The notes: generated by a model from the letters alone, not told the origin. A stretch of DNA of 64,000 nt from JARBUG01 sp035628915 (GCA_035628915.1 DASPIW010000052.1:101061-165060); one strand, 5' to 3'. Positions 1 through 8,851 are shown, counted from the first letter of the stretch. Program-made: numbers and translations.

Positions 1-1123
1 TCTGCACCCATTCGAAGTACGACACCGTCACGCCACCGGCGTTGCAGAGAATATCCGGAATCTGCAGGATGCCCTTTTCGGTAAGGACGCGAGCAGCCTC
101 AGGCGTCGTCGGGCCGTTGGCGGCTTCGGCGACGATCTTCGCCTTGATGTCGGCAGCGTTGGCCAGCGTAATCTGGTTCTCCAGAGCGGCGGGCACCAGG
201 ATATCGACCGGCAGGGTGAGCAGGTGGGAGCTGTCGATTGGCTGGGAGCCCGGGAAGCCCTTGACGGTGCCGTGCTGCTGGTAGTACTCGACCGCCTCGG
301 TGATGTTCAGGCCGTTCGGGTTGTGCGCACCGCCGTGAACATCGCAGATGGCGAGGACCTTCACGCCCAGCTCTTCAAGCAGCAGGGCCGTCCAGGAGCC
401 GACGTTGCCGAAGCCCTGAACGGCGCAGGTGGCGCCCTTGAGGGTCAGGCCGATCCGGGCGGCAGCCTCGCGGATGCAGATCACGGTGCCGCGGCCGGTG
501 GCGGCGCCACGACCGGCGGAACCGCCGAGAATCATCGGCTTGCCGGTAATCAGACCCGGGGCGTTGACACCCTTCATCTTGGAATACTCGTCCATCATCC
601 AGCCCATGATCTGCGGGTTGGTATTGACGTCCGGCGCCGGAATGTCGCGATCGGGACCAACAAAGTTGCCCAGAGCCCGGATATAGCCACGGGAAAGGGC
701 TTCGAGTTCGCGCTTGCTCATCTCCGCCGGATCGCAGATCACGCCGCCCTTGCCGCCGCCGTAGGGGAGACCTACCACGGCGCACTTGAAGGTCATCCAG
801 GTGGAGAGGGCCTTCACTTCGTCAAGGCTGACGTCCGGGTGGAAACGGACGCCGCCCTTTGCGGGGCCGACCACCGTGGAATGCTGCGCCCGGTAGCCGA
901 TGAACGTCTTGACGTCGCCGTTGTCCATGCGGACGGGGATCGAGACGTGGAGGATCCGCTCCGGCTCCTTGAGGTACTCATAGACGGACTGCGGGAGGCC
1001 AAGCTCACGGACAGCACTGTTGATCAGCAACTGGGCAATGGCATGCGGGTTCAGCGTCTCTTTCTGGGCGTCGATGTTCGCCGCGACGATGTCCTTGGCG
1101 GGTTCCTGGGTCGTCGTGCTCAT
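1..1123 (-). CDS. gdhA: Glutamate (Glu/Leu/Phe/Val) dehydrogenase, C-terminus cut by window edge
   Basis: Catalyses reversible oxidative deamination of glutamate to 2-oxoglutarate and ammonia in the cytoplasm. About 374 codons are visible of the roughly 420-430 usual for the family; the 3' end lies off the left edge. The catalytic-lysine motif PYGGGKGG is near residue 125 and the dinucleotide-binding motif QGFGNVGS lies in the second domain. Two in-frame ATGs are six bases apart. The inner one (1123) is chosen because AAGGTG ends six bases before it, whereas the outer ATG directly abuts that sequence. It is separated from yajC by about 90 bp. Other members of this superfamily use leucine or valine, so the substrate is inferred from overall similarity only. 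Confidence 0.93.
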   Translation of the reverse strand, partial: MSTTTQEPAKDIVAANIDAQKETLNPHAIAQLLINSAVRELGLPQSVYEYLKEPERILHVSIPVRMDNGDVKTFIGYRAQHSTVVGPAKGGVRFHPDVSLDEVKALSTWMTFKCAVVGLPYGGGKGGVICDPAEMSKRELEALSRGYIRALGNFVGPDRDIPAPDVNTNPQIMGWMMDEYSKMKGVNAPGLITGKPMILGGSAGRGAATGRGTVICIREAAARIGLTLKGATCAVQGFGNVGSWTALLLEELGVKVLAICDVHGGAHNPNGLNITEAVEYYQQHGTVKGFPGSQPIDSSHLLTLPVDILVPAALENQITLANAADIKAKIVAEAANGPTTPEAARVLTEKGILQIPDILCNAGGVTVSYFEWVQ

Positions 1124-1210
1124 CTCCATCACCTTTTGGGGGGCGCGGGCCCCCGAGTTCAAACAATAAGCAACGTATCGGCTACAGGCGGTGCCGGCCG
1201 GGAGCGAAGA

Positions 1211-1483
1211 TTATTGCCCCTCAGTCTTGCGCACGGCCCCAATGGCCGAACGGTTAAAAACAAGTTCCACACCAGAGGCGACCTTGAGTCTGACCGTCTT
1301 GTCGTCAATCGTGACGATGGTGCCGTGAAGCCCGCCGATGGTAACCACATCGGCCCCGGCCTTCAGGGAGTTGAGCATCTCCTGCCGTTTCTTGGCCTGC
1401 TGCTGCTGAGGCCTGATCAGCATGAAGTACATGAGCGCCAGCAATGCGATCGGCAGAATGAGTTGTGCTCCCAGCTGTTGCAA
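1211..1483 (-). CDS. yajC: Preprotein translocase accessory subunit YajC
   Basis: Small membrane protein (90 aa) that associates with SecDF in the Sec translocon. It has one N-terminal transmembrane helix (about residues 7-24) followed by a basic, glutamine-rich stretch (RPQQQQAKKRQ) and a small beta domain with the typical GGLHGTI segment. The start codon is TTG, placed by a GGAGGG sequence about seven bases upstream; no ATG is available at this position. It is the last gene of the queA-tgt-yajC order that is common in bacteria, here separated from tgt by a GNAT gene. Confidence 0.93.
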   Translation of the reverse strand: MQQLGAQLILPIALLALMYFMLIRPQQQQAKKRQEMLNSLKAGADVVTIGGLHGTIVTIDDKTVRLKVASGVELVFNRSAIGAVRKTEGQ

Positions 1484-1606
1484 AGGACGTCCCTCCTTGG
1501 TTGGTCGACCATTGACAATATACCACGACTTTCCTGAGAATGCGCCATACCTTTGGGCGCAGTCCCACCGGGCTATGGACTATGCGAGATGTGTCGAGCG
1601 TTAACC

Positions 1607-2092
1607 TTAGACCCCATCCTTATAGTAGAGCATCGTTTGGATGGGAGTAAAGCCTAACTTCTCGTAAAGCCCCAGCGCCGAACTGTTAACAGGTAGTACA
1701 AGCGAGATCCGATTGATCCCCTTCACCCACCCCCACCCCCGCACCCGCTCCACGAGGGCAGTGGCGATGCCGCGCCGCCGGTACTCCGGATCCACGTAAA
1801 GGTCCGAAATGAACGTGTACATCTCGGGTTCGAAAATCGGCGGCGGTTCTTGCACCGTGCCGACTGCGTAGCCCACAACCCGCTGCGCCGAATCCTCGGT
1901 ATCCTCTGCGAGCATGACACAGGCCGCCGGATGTTCGATCGCCTGCGCGATTCCTGACCGGGCCATCTCTATGAAATTTTCCGCCATTTTGTTGATGGGC
2001 ACTTGGGCCTGCTGCTCCAAGGCAAAGGCTTCAGCCAGTGACAAGAGCCCTTTCAAATCGGTCGGCCTTGCCACTCGGTACTCAATAGTCAT
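1607..2092 (-). CDS. GNAT-family N-acetyltransferase
   Basis: A 161-residue single-domain acetyltransferase of the GCN5-related family, which transfers an acetyl group from acetyl-CoA to an amine; the substrate is unknown. The acetyl-CoA binding signature (YRRRGIATAL) follows the beta4 strand motif DLYVDPEY, and a C-terminal LYEKLGF motif is typical of the family. The ATG at 2092 is chosen because GGGAGG lies about seven bases upstream; a longer reading from 2110 has no good ribosome binding site. It sits between tgt and yajC and is probably co-transcribed with them. Confidence 0.88.
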   Translation of the reverse strand: MTIEYRVARPTDLKGLLSLAEAFALEQQAQVPINKMAENFIEMARSGIAQAIEHPAACVMLAEDTEDSAQRVVGYAVGTVQEPPPIFEPEMYTFISDLYVDPEYRRRGIATALVERVRGWGWVKGINRISLVLPVNSSALGLYEKLGFTPIQTMLYYKDGV

Positions 2093-2140
2093 AACATCCT
2101 CCCTTCGCACTATGCAGGACTGTATATTGGTCAGTGCATC

Positions 2141-3355
2141 TCAGCGATTCTCGGGCATGATGGGTTCAGCCGGACCGGTCTTGCCTTTCCGGGCCTTTTC
2201 GCCTTCATGCCACCGGGTAAGGAACTCCTTGCGGTACCGGGCAAAGGTTCCGGTCTCAATGCTTGCTCGAATCTCTTCCATCGTCCTGACCAGAAAACGC
2301 AGGTTGTGAATGGAGCAGAGGCGCAGGCCCAACATCTCCTCCGCCTTCAGGAGATGGCGGATGTAGGCCCGCGAGTAATGCCGGCAGGCGTAGCAGTCGC
2401 AGCCTTGTTGAATCGGCTCGAAATCGCGGGCGAACTCAGCGTTGCGCACCGTTAGCTTGCCCTCGGGCAGAAAGACACTACCGTGACGGGCGATGCGCGT
2501 CGGCAGCACGCAGTCAAACTGATCAATCCCGCGCCAGACGCCTTCCACCAAATCCTCCGGTGAGCCGACGCCCATCAGGTAGCGGGGCTTGTTTTCCGGC
2601 AGCAAGGGCACCGCGACGTCCAGCATTTCGGCCATCAGTTCCTTCGGCTCGCCGACGCTGAGCCCTCCGATTGCGTAGCCCGGCAGGTCCAGTTCGACAA
2701 TCTGGCGTGCGTGTTCCCGCCGCAAGTCACCGAAGGTGCTCCCCTGCACGATGCCGTACAGCGCCTGCGTGTCCGGGCGCCGGTGGGCCTCCTTGCAGCG
2801 CATGAGCCAGCGGGTTGTCCGTTCCATGGACCGCCTGGCGTATTCCCATTCGCACGGCCAGGGCGTGCACTCGTCAAACGCCATGATAATATCTGCACCC
2901 AGGGCGTTCTGGATCTCCATCGCCTTTTCCGGGCTGAGGAAGTGTTCGCTGCCGTCAATGTGCGACCGGAACTTGACCCCTTCTTCGGTGATCTTCCGCA
3001 GTTCGGAGAGCGAGAAGACCTGAAAGCCGCCCGAGTCGGTCAGAATGGCTCCGTGCCAGTTCATAAACCGGTGCAGCCCGCCCGCCTCCGCCACCAGGTC
3101 GTGCCCTGGGCGCAGGTACAGGTGGTAAGTATTGCTGAGGATGATCTGGGCGCCCAGATCGCGGACTTCTTCGGGGTTGAGGGTCTTGACGGTCGCCTGC
3201 GTGCCCACCGGCATGAAGACAGGCGTCTCCACGGTGCCATGGGGAGTGTGCAGCCGGCCGCGACGGGCCCGGGAGCTAGGGTCGGTCTTGAGCAGTTCGA
3301 TGGTGACAGCCGTATGGATTCCTCCCCGATGATTCCCCAAGGTATGGTAACACAT
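2141..3355 (-). CDS. tgt: Queuine/preQ1 tRNA-ribosyltransferase
   Basis: Exchanges guanine 34 of tRNAs with GUN anticodons for the queuosine precursor preQ1. The family motif DSGGFQVFSL, the GGLSVGEP active-site region and the zinc site CDCYACRHY, with a histidine further on, are all present. It lies just downstream of queA, the next enzyme of the same pathway, with a 26-bp gap. The start is uncertain: the ATG at 3355 has only a weak AGGGAA upstream, while a strong GGGGAGGA is found about 30 bases further in, with no canonical start codon suitably spaced after it. The catalytic protein is clearly intact from about codon 20 on. Confidence 0.95.
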   Translation of the reverse strand: MCYHTLGNHRGGIHTAVTIELLKTDPSSRARRGRLHTPHGTVETPVFMPVGTQATVKTLNPEEVRDLGAQIILSNTYHLYLRPGHDLVAEAGGLHRFMNWHGAILTDSGGFQVFSLSELRKITEEGVKFRSHIDGSEHFLSPEKAMEIQNALGADIIMAFDECTPWPCEWEYARRSMERTTRWLMRCKEAHRRPDTQALYGIVQGSTFGDLRREHARQIVELDLPGYAIGGLSVGEPKELMAEMLDVAVPLLPENKPRYLMGVGSPEDLVEGVWRGIDQFDCVLPTRIARHGSVFLPEGKLTVRNAEFARDFEPIQQGCDCYACRHYSRAYIRHLLKAEEMLGLRLCSIHNLRFLVRTMEEIRASIETGTFARYRKEFLTRWHEGEKARKGKTGPAEPIMPENR

Positions 3356-3381
3356 TTTCCCTGCGCAGCATACCCGGAGAG

Positions 3382-4407
3382 CTACAGGATCAGCATTGCG
3401 TCTCCAAAACTGAAGAACCGGTAGCGCTGGTCGACCGCTTCGCCGTAGGCATTGAGGACCAGCTCCCGTCCGGCGAACGCAGAAATCAGCATCAGCAGGG
3501 TGGATTTGGGCAGGTGAAAGTTGGTGACCATGGCATCGACGGTCTTGAAGCGGTACGCCGGGTAGATAAAGATGTCGGTCCAGCCCTGCCCCGGCTCGAC
3601 CGTGCCATCCGCCCGGGCGACGGTTTCAAGGGTGCGGACGCTGGTCGTACCCACGGCGATGATCCGCCCGCCATCCCGCCGGATGCGGTTCAGGCTTTCC
3701 GCCGTTTGCGGTGTGACGGTGTAAAACTCGCTATGCATTTTGTGCTCCAGCACGTTCTCCGCCTGCACGGGGCGAAAGGTACCCAGGCCCACATGCAGGA
3801 GCACCTTATGAATCTCCACCCCCATCGCCGAAATGCGCTGCAGCAGTTCAGGAGTGAAATGCAGGCCCGCCGTGGGCGCCGCCGCCGAGCCCCATTCGCG
3901 TGCAAAAACGGTCTGGTACCGCTCAGGATCCTCCAACTGCTCATGGATGTATGGCGGAAGGGGCATCTTCCCAAGGCGGTCAAGAATCTGCTCGAAGACC
4001 CCGCTGTAGGTGAACGCAATCACCCTGCCGCCCACGTTGGTCGTCTCCTGGACGGTACCGACCAGCAGGCCGTCGCCGAAGGTAATGCGCTGGCCTGCTC
4101 TGGCTTTCTTGCCCGGCTTGACCAGCGTCTCCCAGCGGTCCCGGTCGATACGCCTCAGCAGCAGCACCTCGATGGCCCCGCCCGTCCCTTCGCGCTGCCC
4201 CAGCAGCCGGGCCGGCATGACCCGGGTCTCGTTGACGACCAGTGCGTCGCCGGGGCGCAGGTACTCCGGCAGATCGCGGAAATGGCGGTGCTCGAAAGCA
4301 CCGCCGTCGCGCTGGACAACGAACAGCCGGGAAGCGTCCCGGGGTTCCACGGGGCGCTGGGCGATCAGTTCTTCGGGTAAGTAGAAGTCAAAGTCTGAGA
4401 GTCTCAC
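3382..4407 (-). CDS. queA: S-adenosylmethionine:tRNA ribosyltransferase-isomerase
   Basis: Converts preQ1 in tRNA to epoxyqueuosine using the ribosyl group of S-adenosylmethionine. The predicted protein has 341 residues, the normal length. It starts RLSDFDFYLPEELIAQ after the initiator and contains the conserved GLHFTPELL and KSTLLML segments. The GTG at 4407 is chosen because GGTGGAG lies nine bases upstream and because family members begin at this point; the much longer open frame upstream is antisense to nothing useful and overlaps the SpoIID-like gene. It follows that gene by 17 bp and precedes tgt. Confidence 0.95.
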   Translation of the reverse strand: MRLSDFDFYLPEELIAQRPVEPRDASRLFVVQRDGGAFEHRHFRDLPEYLRPGDALVVNETRVMPARLLGQREGTGGAIEVLLLRRIDRDRWETLVKPGKKARAGQRITFGDGLLVGTVQETTNVGGRVIAFTYSGVFEQILDRLGKMPLPPYIHEQLEDPERYQTVFAREWGSAAAPTAGLHFTPELLQRISAMGVEIHKVLLHVGLGTFRPVQAENVLEHKMHSEFYTVTPQTAESLNRIRRDGGRIIAVGTTSVRTLETVARADGTVEPGQGWTDIFIYPAYRFKTVDAMVTNFHLPKSTLLMLISAFAGRELVLNAYGEAVDQRYRFFSFGDAMLIL

Positions 4408-4424
4408 GGTTGGGGTCTCCACCT

Positions 4425-5933
4425 CTATTGCGATTGCCGGGTTTCCAGTCTTACACCCGTGTAGTAGTGGGTGAGAATATCCGAATAAGTTTTCCCAATC
4501 AGGGCCATACCGTAAGCGCCCCACTGCGACATACCTACGGCGTGTCCGCTGCCGCCGCCGGAGACCCGTACGCCCGCCGGCTGGCTCGCGTTGGCGCTCA
4601 TAGCGGTCACCGTGCCAACCGCCACTGCCGAAGCCTGCCCGGCGGCAATGGCTGCCGTTCCGGTTACGGCCCGCTGCTGGACAACGCCGCCGGCGCCCAT
4701 GACGAAGAACGTCTGCGCCTGTGTGTAGGTCTTCACCTGCGGCGCCATGCCGCCTGCCTGCACCTGGACGGACCGGGGGCTGCTGGGGAGGTTCAGCGCC
4801 ATGCGCAACTGCTGGCCAGAAATGGTCTTGCTGCCGCTGCTGCCGCTGATCACCCACTGACCAAACCTTCCACTCGCGCCTTTGGTCGCAGCCACGGGAG
4901 CGACTGCGGCAACGGCGCCAACATCGTGCCCGGCACTCTTGAGGAGCCCGGCGAACTGGACGGTGTCCCACTGGTACTCCCAGCTATAGAGCTTGTTACC
5001 CGCCACCAGATCGAAATCCTGCACGCCGCGCAAATACGGCACCTTCGGATTGCCGAAATAGATAATTTCATTGTTCTCCGTATGCCCGCCGGAAGACGAG
5101 TGGTACATGGCGCTGATCGGTTTGCCCGGGGTGCCGTACGCCAGCACCTGCCCCCGGGTGCCCATAACCGCCTGATTCGACAGTGGCTTCTCAGAAGCCA
5201 ACCCGCCGTAGAACTGATCGCCTGTGGTGCAGACCAGGTCGAAGCCATCGGCGGCGCGCTTGCCCATGTTCGCCACGGCATACGTACGGGCAGCAACAGC
5301 CTGTGCCTTCACGGCCTCCTGAGGCCATGTAGCCTCCACCTCTTCCGGCACAACGCCCAGCAGGTACTCCTCGAGATTGACCACGTTTACCACCGAGAGC
5401 TTTTTGGTGCCGGGCGCCACCACGGCCATGATCTCTCCGCGGTAGGTTTTGCCCTTGAAGTTCACGGGATTGCCCGGCTTGGCCGGTGCTGCCAGGGGCG
5501 GTGGTGGCGGCGGGGTCGGACCCGGCGGCAGGAGGCTGGCCGGAATGGCCGTCGTGGGGGCTGGCGCCGGGGCCGCAGACGGAACAGGCACCAGCCGGAC
5601 CGCGGTGAGCTTCTGGGCAACTCCGGCCACGGCAATCTGTCCGGCGTCAAGCGTAAGCTGAACCGCCTTGCCCGCCGGAATCTGCGCAAGCAGCTGGCCA
5701 TCGCTCCCGGCCACGTACAGGCCGCCGGCCGCCGCGATGTCGGCGGCGGTCAGGCCCCACCCCAGACCGATCTTGATCGCCCCCCCCGGCGGCGCAGGAA
5801 CCGACGGGAGGACCGGGGCTGGAGCGGCGGGTGCGGTGGTCTCAGCAAACGCGGACAGCGGCGCACAAAGCGCCGCCATGGTGATTCCGATGACGACAAG
5901 GGAGGAGAGCCAGCGCCCCTTAACTTGCTGCAA
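4425..5933 (-). CDS. SpoIID/LytB-domain secreted protein
   Basis: About 502 residues. A signal peptide (hydrophobic core near residues 9-28, ending around SAFAE) is followed by a proline/alanine-rich linker and a C-terminal SpoIID/LytB domain with the conserved block EYLLGVVPEEV and QAVAARTYA. In SpoIID this domain is a lytic transglycosylase acting on septal peptidoglycan during engulfment. The TTG at 5933 is preferred because GGTG lies seven bases upstream and gives a clean signal peptide; an ATG at 5987 abuts its AAGGG and would add 18 residues. Repeated alanine/proline segments suggest a wall-spanning linker. Placement beside queA-tgt is common in Firmicutes. Confidence 0.88.
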   Translation of the reverse strand: MQQVKGRWLSSLVVIGITMAALCAPLSAFAETTAPAAPAPVLPSVPAPPGGAIKIGLGWGLTAADIAAAGGLYVAGSDGQLLAQIPAGKAVQLTLDAGQIAVAGVAQKLTAVRLVPVPSAAPAPAPTTAIPASLLPPGPTPPPPPPLAAPAKPGNPVNFKGKTYRGEIMAVVAPGTKKLSVVNVVNLEEYLLGVVPEEVEATWPQEAVKAQAVAARTYAVANMGKRAADGFDLVCTTGDQFYGGLASEKPLSNQAVMGTRGQVLAYGTPGKPISAMYHSSSGGHTENNEIIYFGNPKVPYLRGVQDFDLVAGNKLYSWEYQWDTVQFAGLLKSAGHDVGAVAAVAPVAATKGASGRFGQWVISGSSGSKTISGQQLRMALNLPSSPRSVQVQAGGMAPQVKTYTQAQTFFVMGAGGVVQQRAVTGTAAIAAGQASAVAVGTVTAMSANASQPAGVRVSGGGSGHAVGMSQWGAYGMALIGKTYSDILTHYYTGVRLETRQSQ

Positions 5934-6009
5934 CGTCTTCCACCGCCCTGTTAGTATCCCGCGGCGAGTCGCGGGAATATGTACCATCCCTTGTCGAAAG
6001 CTTTGCTCT

Positions 6010-8013
6010 TCACTTGTCCGAGTCGTCTTCCCGGTCGGAGCCCTCGCTGCGGTCCTCCTTGTCCTTCTCCGTCTCCTTCTCCTCGTCCTGCCGGAAATCG
6101 TTCGACTCCGATTTGTCTTCGTCGGATTGCTCCTGCCGGTCCTTTTCCGACCTCGACTCCTCCCGCTTCTTCTCCTCGAATTTCTTCTCCTCGGATTTCT
6201 TCTCCTCGGATTTCTTCTCCTCGGATTTCTTCTCCTCGGATTTCTTCTCCTCGGATTTCTTCTCCTCGGATTCCTCCTCGGACTTCGTCTCCTCGGACTT
6301 CGTCTCCTCGGACTTCGTCTCCTCGGACTTCGTCTCCTCGGACTTCGTCTCCTCGGACTTCTTCTCCTCGGACTTCTCCTCCTCGGACTTCGTCTCCTCG
6401 GATTCCTTCTCCTCGGATTCCTTCTCCTCGGACTTCTTCTCCTCGGACTTCTTCTCCTCGGACTTCTTCTCCTCGGACTTCTTCTCCTCGGATTCCTTCT
6501 CCTCGGATTTCTCCTCCTCGGATTTCTTCTCCTCGGATTTCTTCTCCTCGGACTTCTTCTCTTCCGGTTCCCGCTCTTCCCGCTCTTCTCGCTCTTCCCG
6601 CTCTTCTCGATCTTCCCGCTCTTCCCGCTCCTGCTCAGCAGGCTCGAGCTCCGGGTGCCGGCCCTCGTCATTTTCAGACGGCGCCGCCACCCCGGGCGCC
6701 TCAGCCCGGGGGGTTTCCGTGACCGGCGCCTCTTCGGCGTCCGCCGCTTTCTCGCTGTCCTTGTCACGCAGGAAGGCCGGCTTCTCGATGCTGATGCCTA
6801 GCCACGGAATCGTCCAGGCATCCTTCTTGCCTTCGTCGTTCTTGGGCGAACCGGAGTTGCCTTTCTCCTTCTTGGGCTCGTCGTTCTTGGGTTCGCCCTT
6901 GCCGTTGCTCTGGTCGGAGCCCTTATTGCTGTCGGCCTCGACTTCCTCGTCCGACTTCTTCCCGTTGCCGTTCCCGTTGCCGTTGCCGTTGCCGTGGCCG
7001 TTCCCGTTGCCGTTGCCCGGCTTGTCAGACTGCCCGGTGCCCTGGCCGTTCTGCTGCGATGCGTCCGGTTTGTCACCTTCGCCCGAGTCCCTGTCGTCCC
7101 CCTTGGCAGGCGGATCCTCCTGCTGCTTGCCGCTGCTGCCGTTGGCGTCAGGACGGGCGTTTACCGGCTGATCCTTCTCGTCCTGCTGCTCGCTCTTCTT
7201 CGCCTTGCCTTCGTCATTCTTCTTCTCGGCCTTGGAGAAGACCTCGGCAGGGTTGATATTGTGCTCCCGGAAAAGCTTGCCGGGCCCGGATTCCTTCATC
7301 TCTTCCGCCGTCACATCGGGCGCCAGTTCCCGCACCGACTGCAGGAGCATGTACTTGCCAACCGGCAGACCTTCCTGCTCAGCCTCACGTTTCTCCTCCG
7401 TCGTGGCTGCCAGCACGGCAACGTTCGTCTTGACCTCTTGGCCCTTTTCAGATGCGACCTTCGTCACTTCGCTCGTAACGGCCGCTTTCGCCTTCTCGAC
7501 CACCCGCTCGACCTGCTCAGGCGGCAGTTCCTTTTCCTTCGCCGGTGCCACGCCTACCAGCACGGTGCTCGTCTCGTCGGCCGGGTCAAGCTTCTGCTCC
7601 TCTACAGCCCGGTCGGTCAGAGCGGCCAACACAGTATCGAGGGGCTGGCGCTTATAGTCGACGCCCTGGAGCACCAGCTCGCCATCCGCGTTAAGCGGCT
7701 GCGCCTTGAGGACCTGATCCTTCAAATTGAGCGTAAGTTCCAGGCTCGGGTTAATGTCCACCGTAACCACGGCAACCGGCTGCGCAAGGCGGTAGATATT
7801 GATCCCGGTGTAGGATCCAACAAACAGCACCGCTGCAGCGGCCGCCGCCGTGCTCCACCGCAGCCAGGCAGGCTGCTGGCGGGCTTCGGCGAACTCGATT
7901 TCGTCGCCGATCTCCCAGTTGCCCCCGGGCACGGGAACCTTCTTAAATTCACCCTGCGGGGTCAGGACCACGGCCTGCCGGCCTGCCATCTCCAGCAGAA
8001 TTCCCTTGCCCAC
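6010..8013 (-). CDS. rsgI: RsgI-type anti-sigma factor with long charged repeat tail
   Basis: A 667-residue single-pass membrane protein. An N-terminal RsgI anti-sigma domain (about residues 1-45) is followed by a transmembrane helix (about 51-75) and the conserved extracytoplasmic segment with VDINPSLEL (Asn88-Pro89). Self-cleavage between Asn and Pro has been described for RsgI proteins, so the site may be active here. The rest is predicted to lie outside: a Gly-Asn run, then a RE/EE-rich stretch and some 25-30 copies of a five-residue S-E-E-x-K unit. It lacks the carbohydrate-binding modules known from clostridial RsgI proteins. The GTG start has AGGAGGAG about six bases upstream. SigI lies 31 bp upstream in the same operon. 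Confidence 0.9.
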   Translation of the reverse strand: MGKGILLEMAGRQAVVLTPQGEFKKVPVPGGNWEIGDEIEFAEARQQPAWLRWSTAAAAAAVLFVGSYTGINIYRLAQPVAVVTVDINPSLELTLNLKDQVLKAQPLNADGELVLQGVDYKRQPLDTVLAALTDRAVEEQKLDPADETSTVLVGVAPAKEKELPPEQVERVVEKAKAAVTSEVTKVASEKGQEVKTNVAVLAATTEEKREAEQEGLPVGKYMLLQSVRELAPDVTAEEMKESGPGKLFREHNINPAEVFSKAEKKNDEGKAKKSEQQDEKDQPVNARPDANGSSGKQQEDPPAKGDDRDSGEGDKPDASQQNGQGTGQSDKPGNGNGNGHGNGNGNGNGNGKKSDEEVEADSNKGSDQSNGKGEPKNDEPKKEKGNSGSPKNDEGKKDAWTIPWLGISIEKPAFLRDKDSEKAADAEEAPVTETPRAEAPGVAAPSENDEGRHPELEPAEQEREEREDREEREEREEREEREPEEKKSEEKKSEEKKSEEEKSEEKESEEKKSEEKKSEEKKSEEKKSEEKESEEKESEETKSEEEKSEEKKSEETKSEETKSEETKSEETKSEETKSEEESEEKKSEEKKSEEKKSEEKKSEEKKSEEKKFEEKKREESRSEKDRQEQSDEDKSESNDFRQDEEKETEKDKEDRSEGSDREDDSDK
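6160..6560 (-). repeat. 15-bp tandem repeat encoding SEEKK-type units
   Basis: An in-frame minisatellite inside rsgI. The unit on the plus strand is close to TCTCCTCGGACTTCT and its variants, encoding S-E-E-K/T/E-K. Runs of one variant (SEETK, SEEKK, SEEKE) sit together, as expected from local duplication by slippage or unequal exchange. One unit near 6270-6285 is a codon short but keeps the frame. The pattern predicts length variation between strains. Confidence 0.95.
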
Positions 8014-8044
8014 AACGATCTCCTCCTAATCTAGCTGTCCCAGC

Positions 8045-8788
8045 CTATCCGGCGATGTAGTGCCGCAAGTGGTAGAAGTCTTCGAGCATGATTAACGCAA
8101 CGGCGATAATGTATTTGCGCTGGCGCTCCAAGGTCTTCCGGCTTACGCCGACCTGCTCCTCGAGCTGCTTGAGGGGCAGCTCTTTCTTGGCGATCATGTG
8201 CTGCGAAAAAAGCGGGTTGCGGGCAACGAGCTTTGCCGCTTCCAGTGCCCGCTCCCGGGCATCTTCGTGCTTAGGGCAGATCTCGACGAGCTCGCTGAAC
8301 CGGATCCCGAACTCTGCGAGCCGTTTGGCGTACCTGACGATCTCGCCTTTGCGGTCGTCCGCCTCCTGCTCCTGGGCGAAGCGGGAAATCGCCTCCTGCT
8401 GCTCTACGTTTTGCAGGGTATTGCCTTCGTCATCCTCCGACTCCAGCTCGCTCATAGGGATTTCCGAACGGCCCTTCTGCCGCCGGTAGTAGTCGATCAG
8501 CCGCCGCTTGATCACCATTTCGGCGAACGAGATGAACGAGGCGCCGCGATCGGCGTCAAACCGGTCGATGGCTTCGTTCAAGGCCAAGAGCCCGATGGAT
8601 ACTTCCTCGTCGCGACCGACCTGCAGATACCGCCCCGACACCTGGCTTCCCACGCGAAGCACAAGGGGCGTGTATTGCCGCAGAAGGTCCTCGCGAGCTT
8701 GTTTATCTCCACGCCGGGCGGGCTCCAAAAGCCTGTCCACGGCAGAGGAATCGGGGGGGCCCGAGAGGCTCAGAAGAAACCCCAGCAC
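8045..8788 (-). CDS. sigI: RNA polymerase sigma factor SigI
   Basis: About 247 residues, matching the SigI family: a sigma-70 region 2 (ADRGASFISFAEMVIKRRLIDYYR) that selects the -10 element, and a distinct C-terminal domain with a helix-turn-helix (LEEQVGVSRKTLERQRKYI). In Bacillus SigI answers heat and envelope stress; in clostridia its paralogues control cellulosome genes. The GTG at 8788 is chosen because AGGTGA stands five bases upstream; a GTG nine bases further out overlaps that site. It is followed by its cognate-looking anti-sigma factor gene. Insertion of the pair between ruvB and the SpoIID-like gene is unusual. Confidence 0.93.
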   Translation of the reverse strand: MLGFLLSLSGPPDSSAVDRLLEPARRGDKQAREDLLRQYTPLVLRVGSQVSGRYLQVGRDEEVSIGLLALNEAIDRFDADRGASFISFAEMVIKRRLIDYYRRQKGRSEIPMSELESEDDEGNTLQNVEQQEAISRFAQEQEADDRKGEIVRYAKRLAEFGIRFSELVEICPKHEDARERALEAAKLVARNPLFSQHMIAKKELPLKQLEEQVGVSRKTLERQRKYIIAVALIMLEDFYHLRHYIAG

Positions 8789-8815
8789 GGCGTTCACCTC
8801 TCGTCTGCTAAGTAA

Positions 8816-8845
8816 TTCGGGTCAGGCCTTGCAGTTTATGGGGGT
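8816..8845 (-). promoter_or_regulatory. Candidate SigI-type promoter of sigI-rsgI
   Basis: On the minus strand ACCCCC (8840-8845) is followed after 20 bases by CGAA (8816-8819), about 28 bases upstream of the chosen sigI start. These are the -35 and -10 motifs I recall for SigI-dependent promoters, suggesting autoregulation. The allowed spacing would need checking against characterised examples. Confidence 0.45.
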
Positions 8846-8851
8846 GGGACC

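Noticed and set aside
224..1537. Long plus-strand open frame opposite glutamate dehydrogenase and yajC
   Set aside because: High-GC DNA opens antisense frames; the minus strand carries two genes with clear family motifs.
6160..6560. Possible CRISPR array
   Set aside because: The units are 15 bp, contiguous and without spacers, and lie in frame within a gene.
5934..6767. N-terminal extension of the SpoIID-like frame with Arg-rich repeats
   Set aside because: The extension is the repeat of rsgI read in another frame; the protein has a good signal peptide and ribosome binding site at 5933.
6014..7171. Long plus-strand open frame rich in Ser-Asp-Phe repeats
   Set aside because: It is the antisense of the SEEKK repeat in rsgI; the 15-bp repeat without stops opens several frames. 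It has no proper start and no family match, whereas the minus strand encodes a clear RsgI protein.
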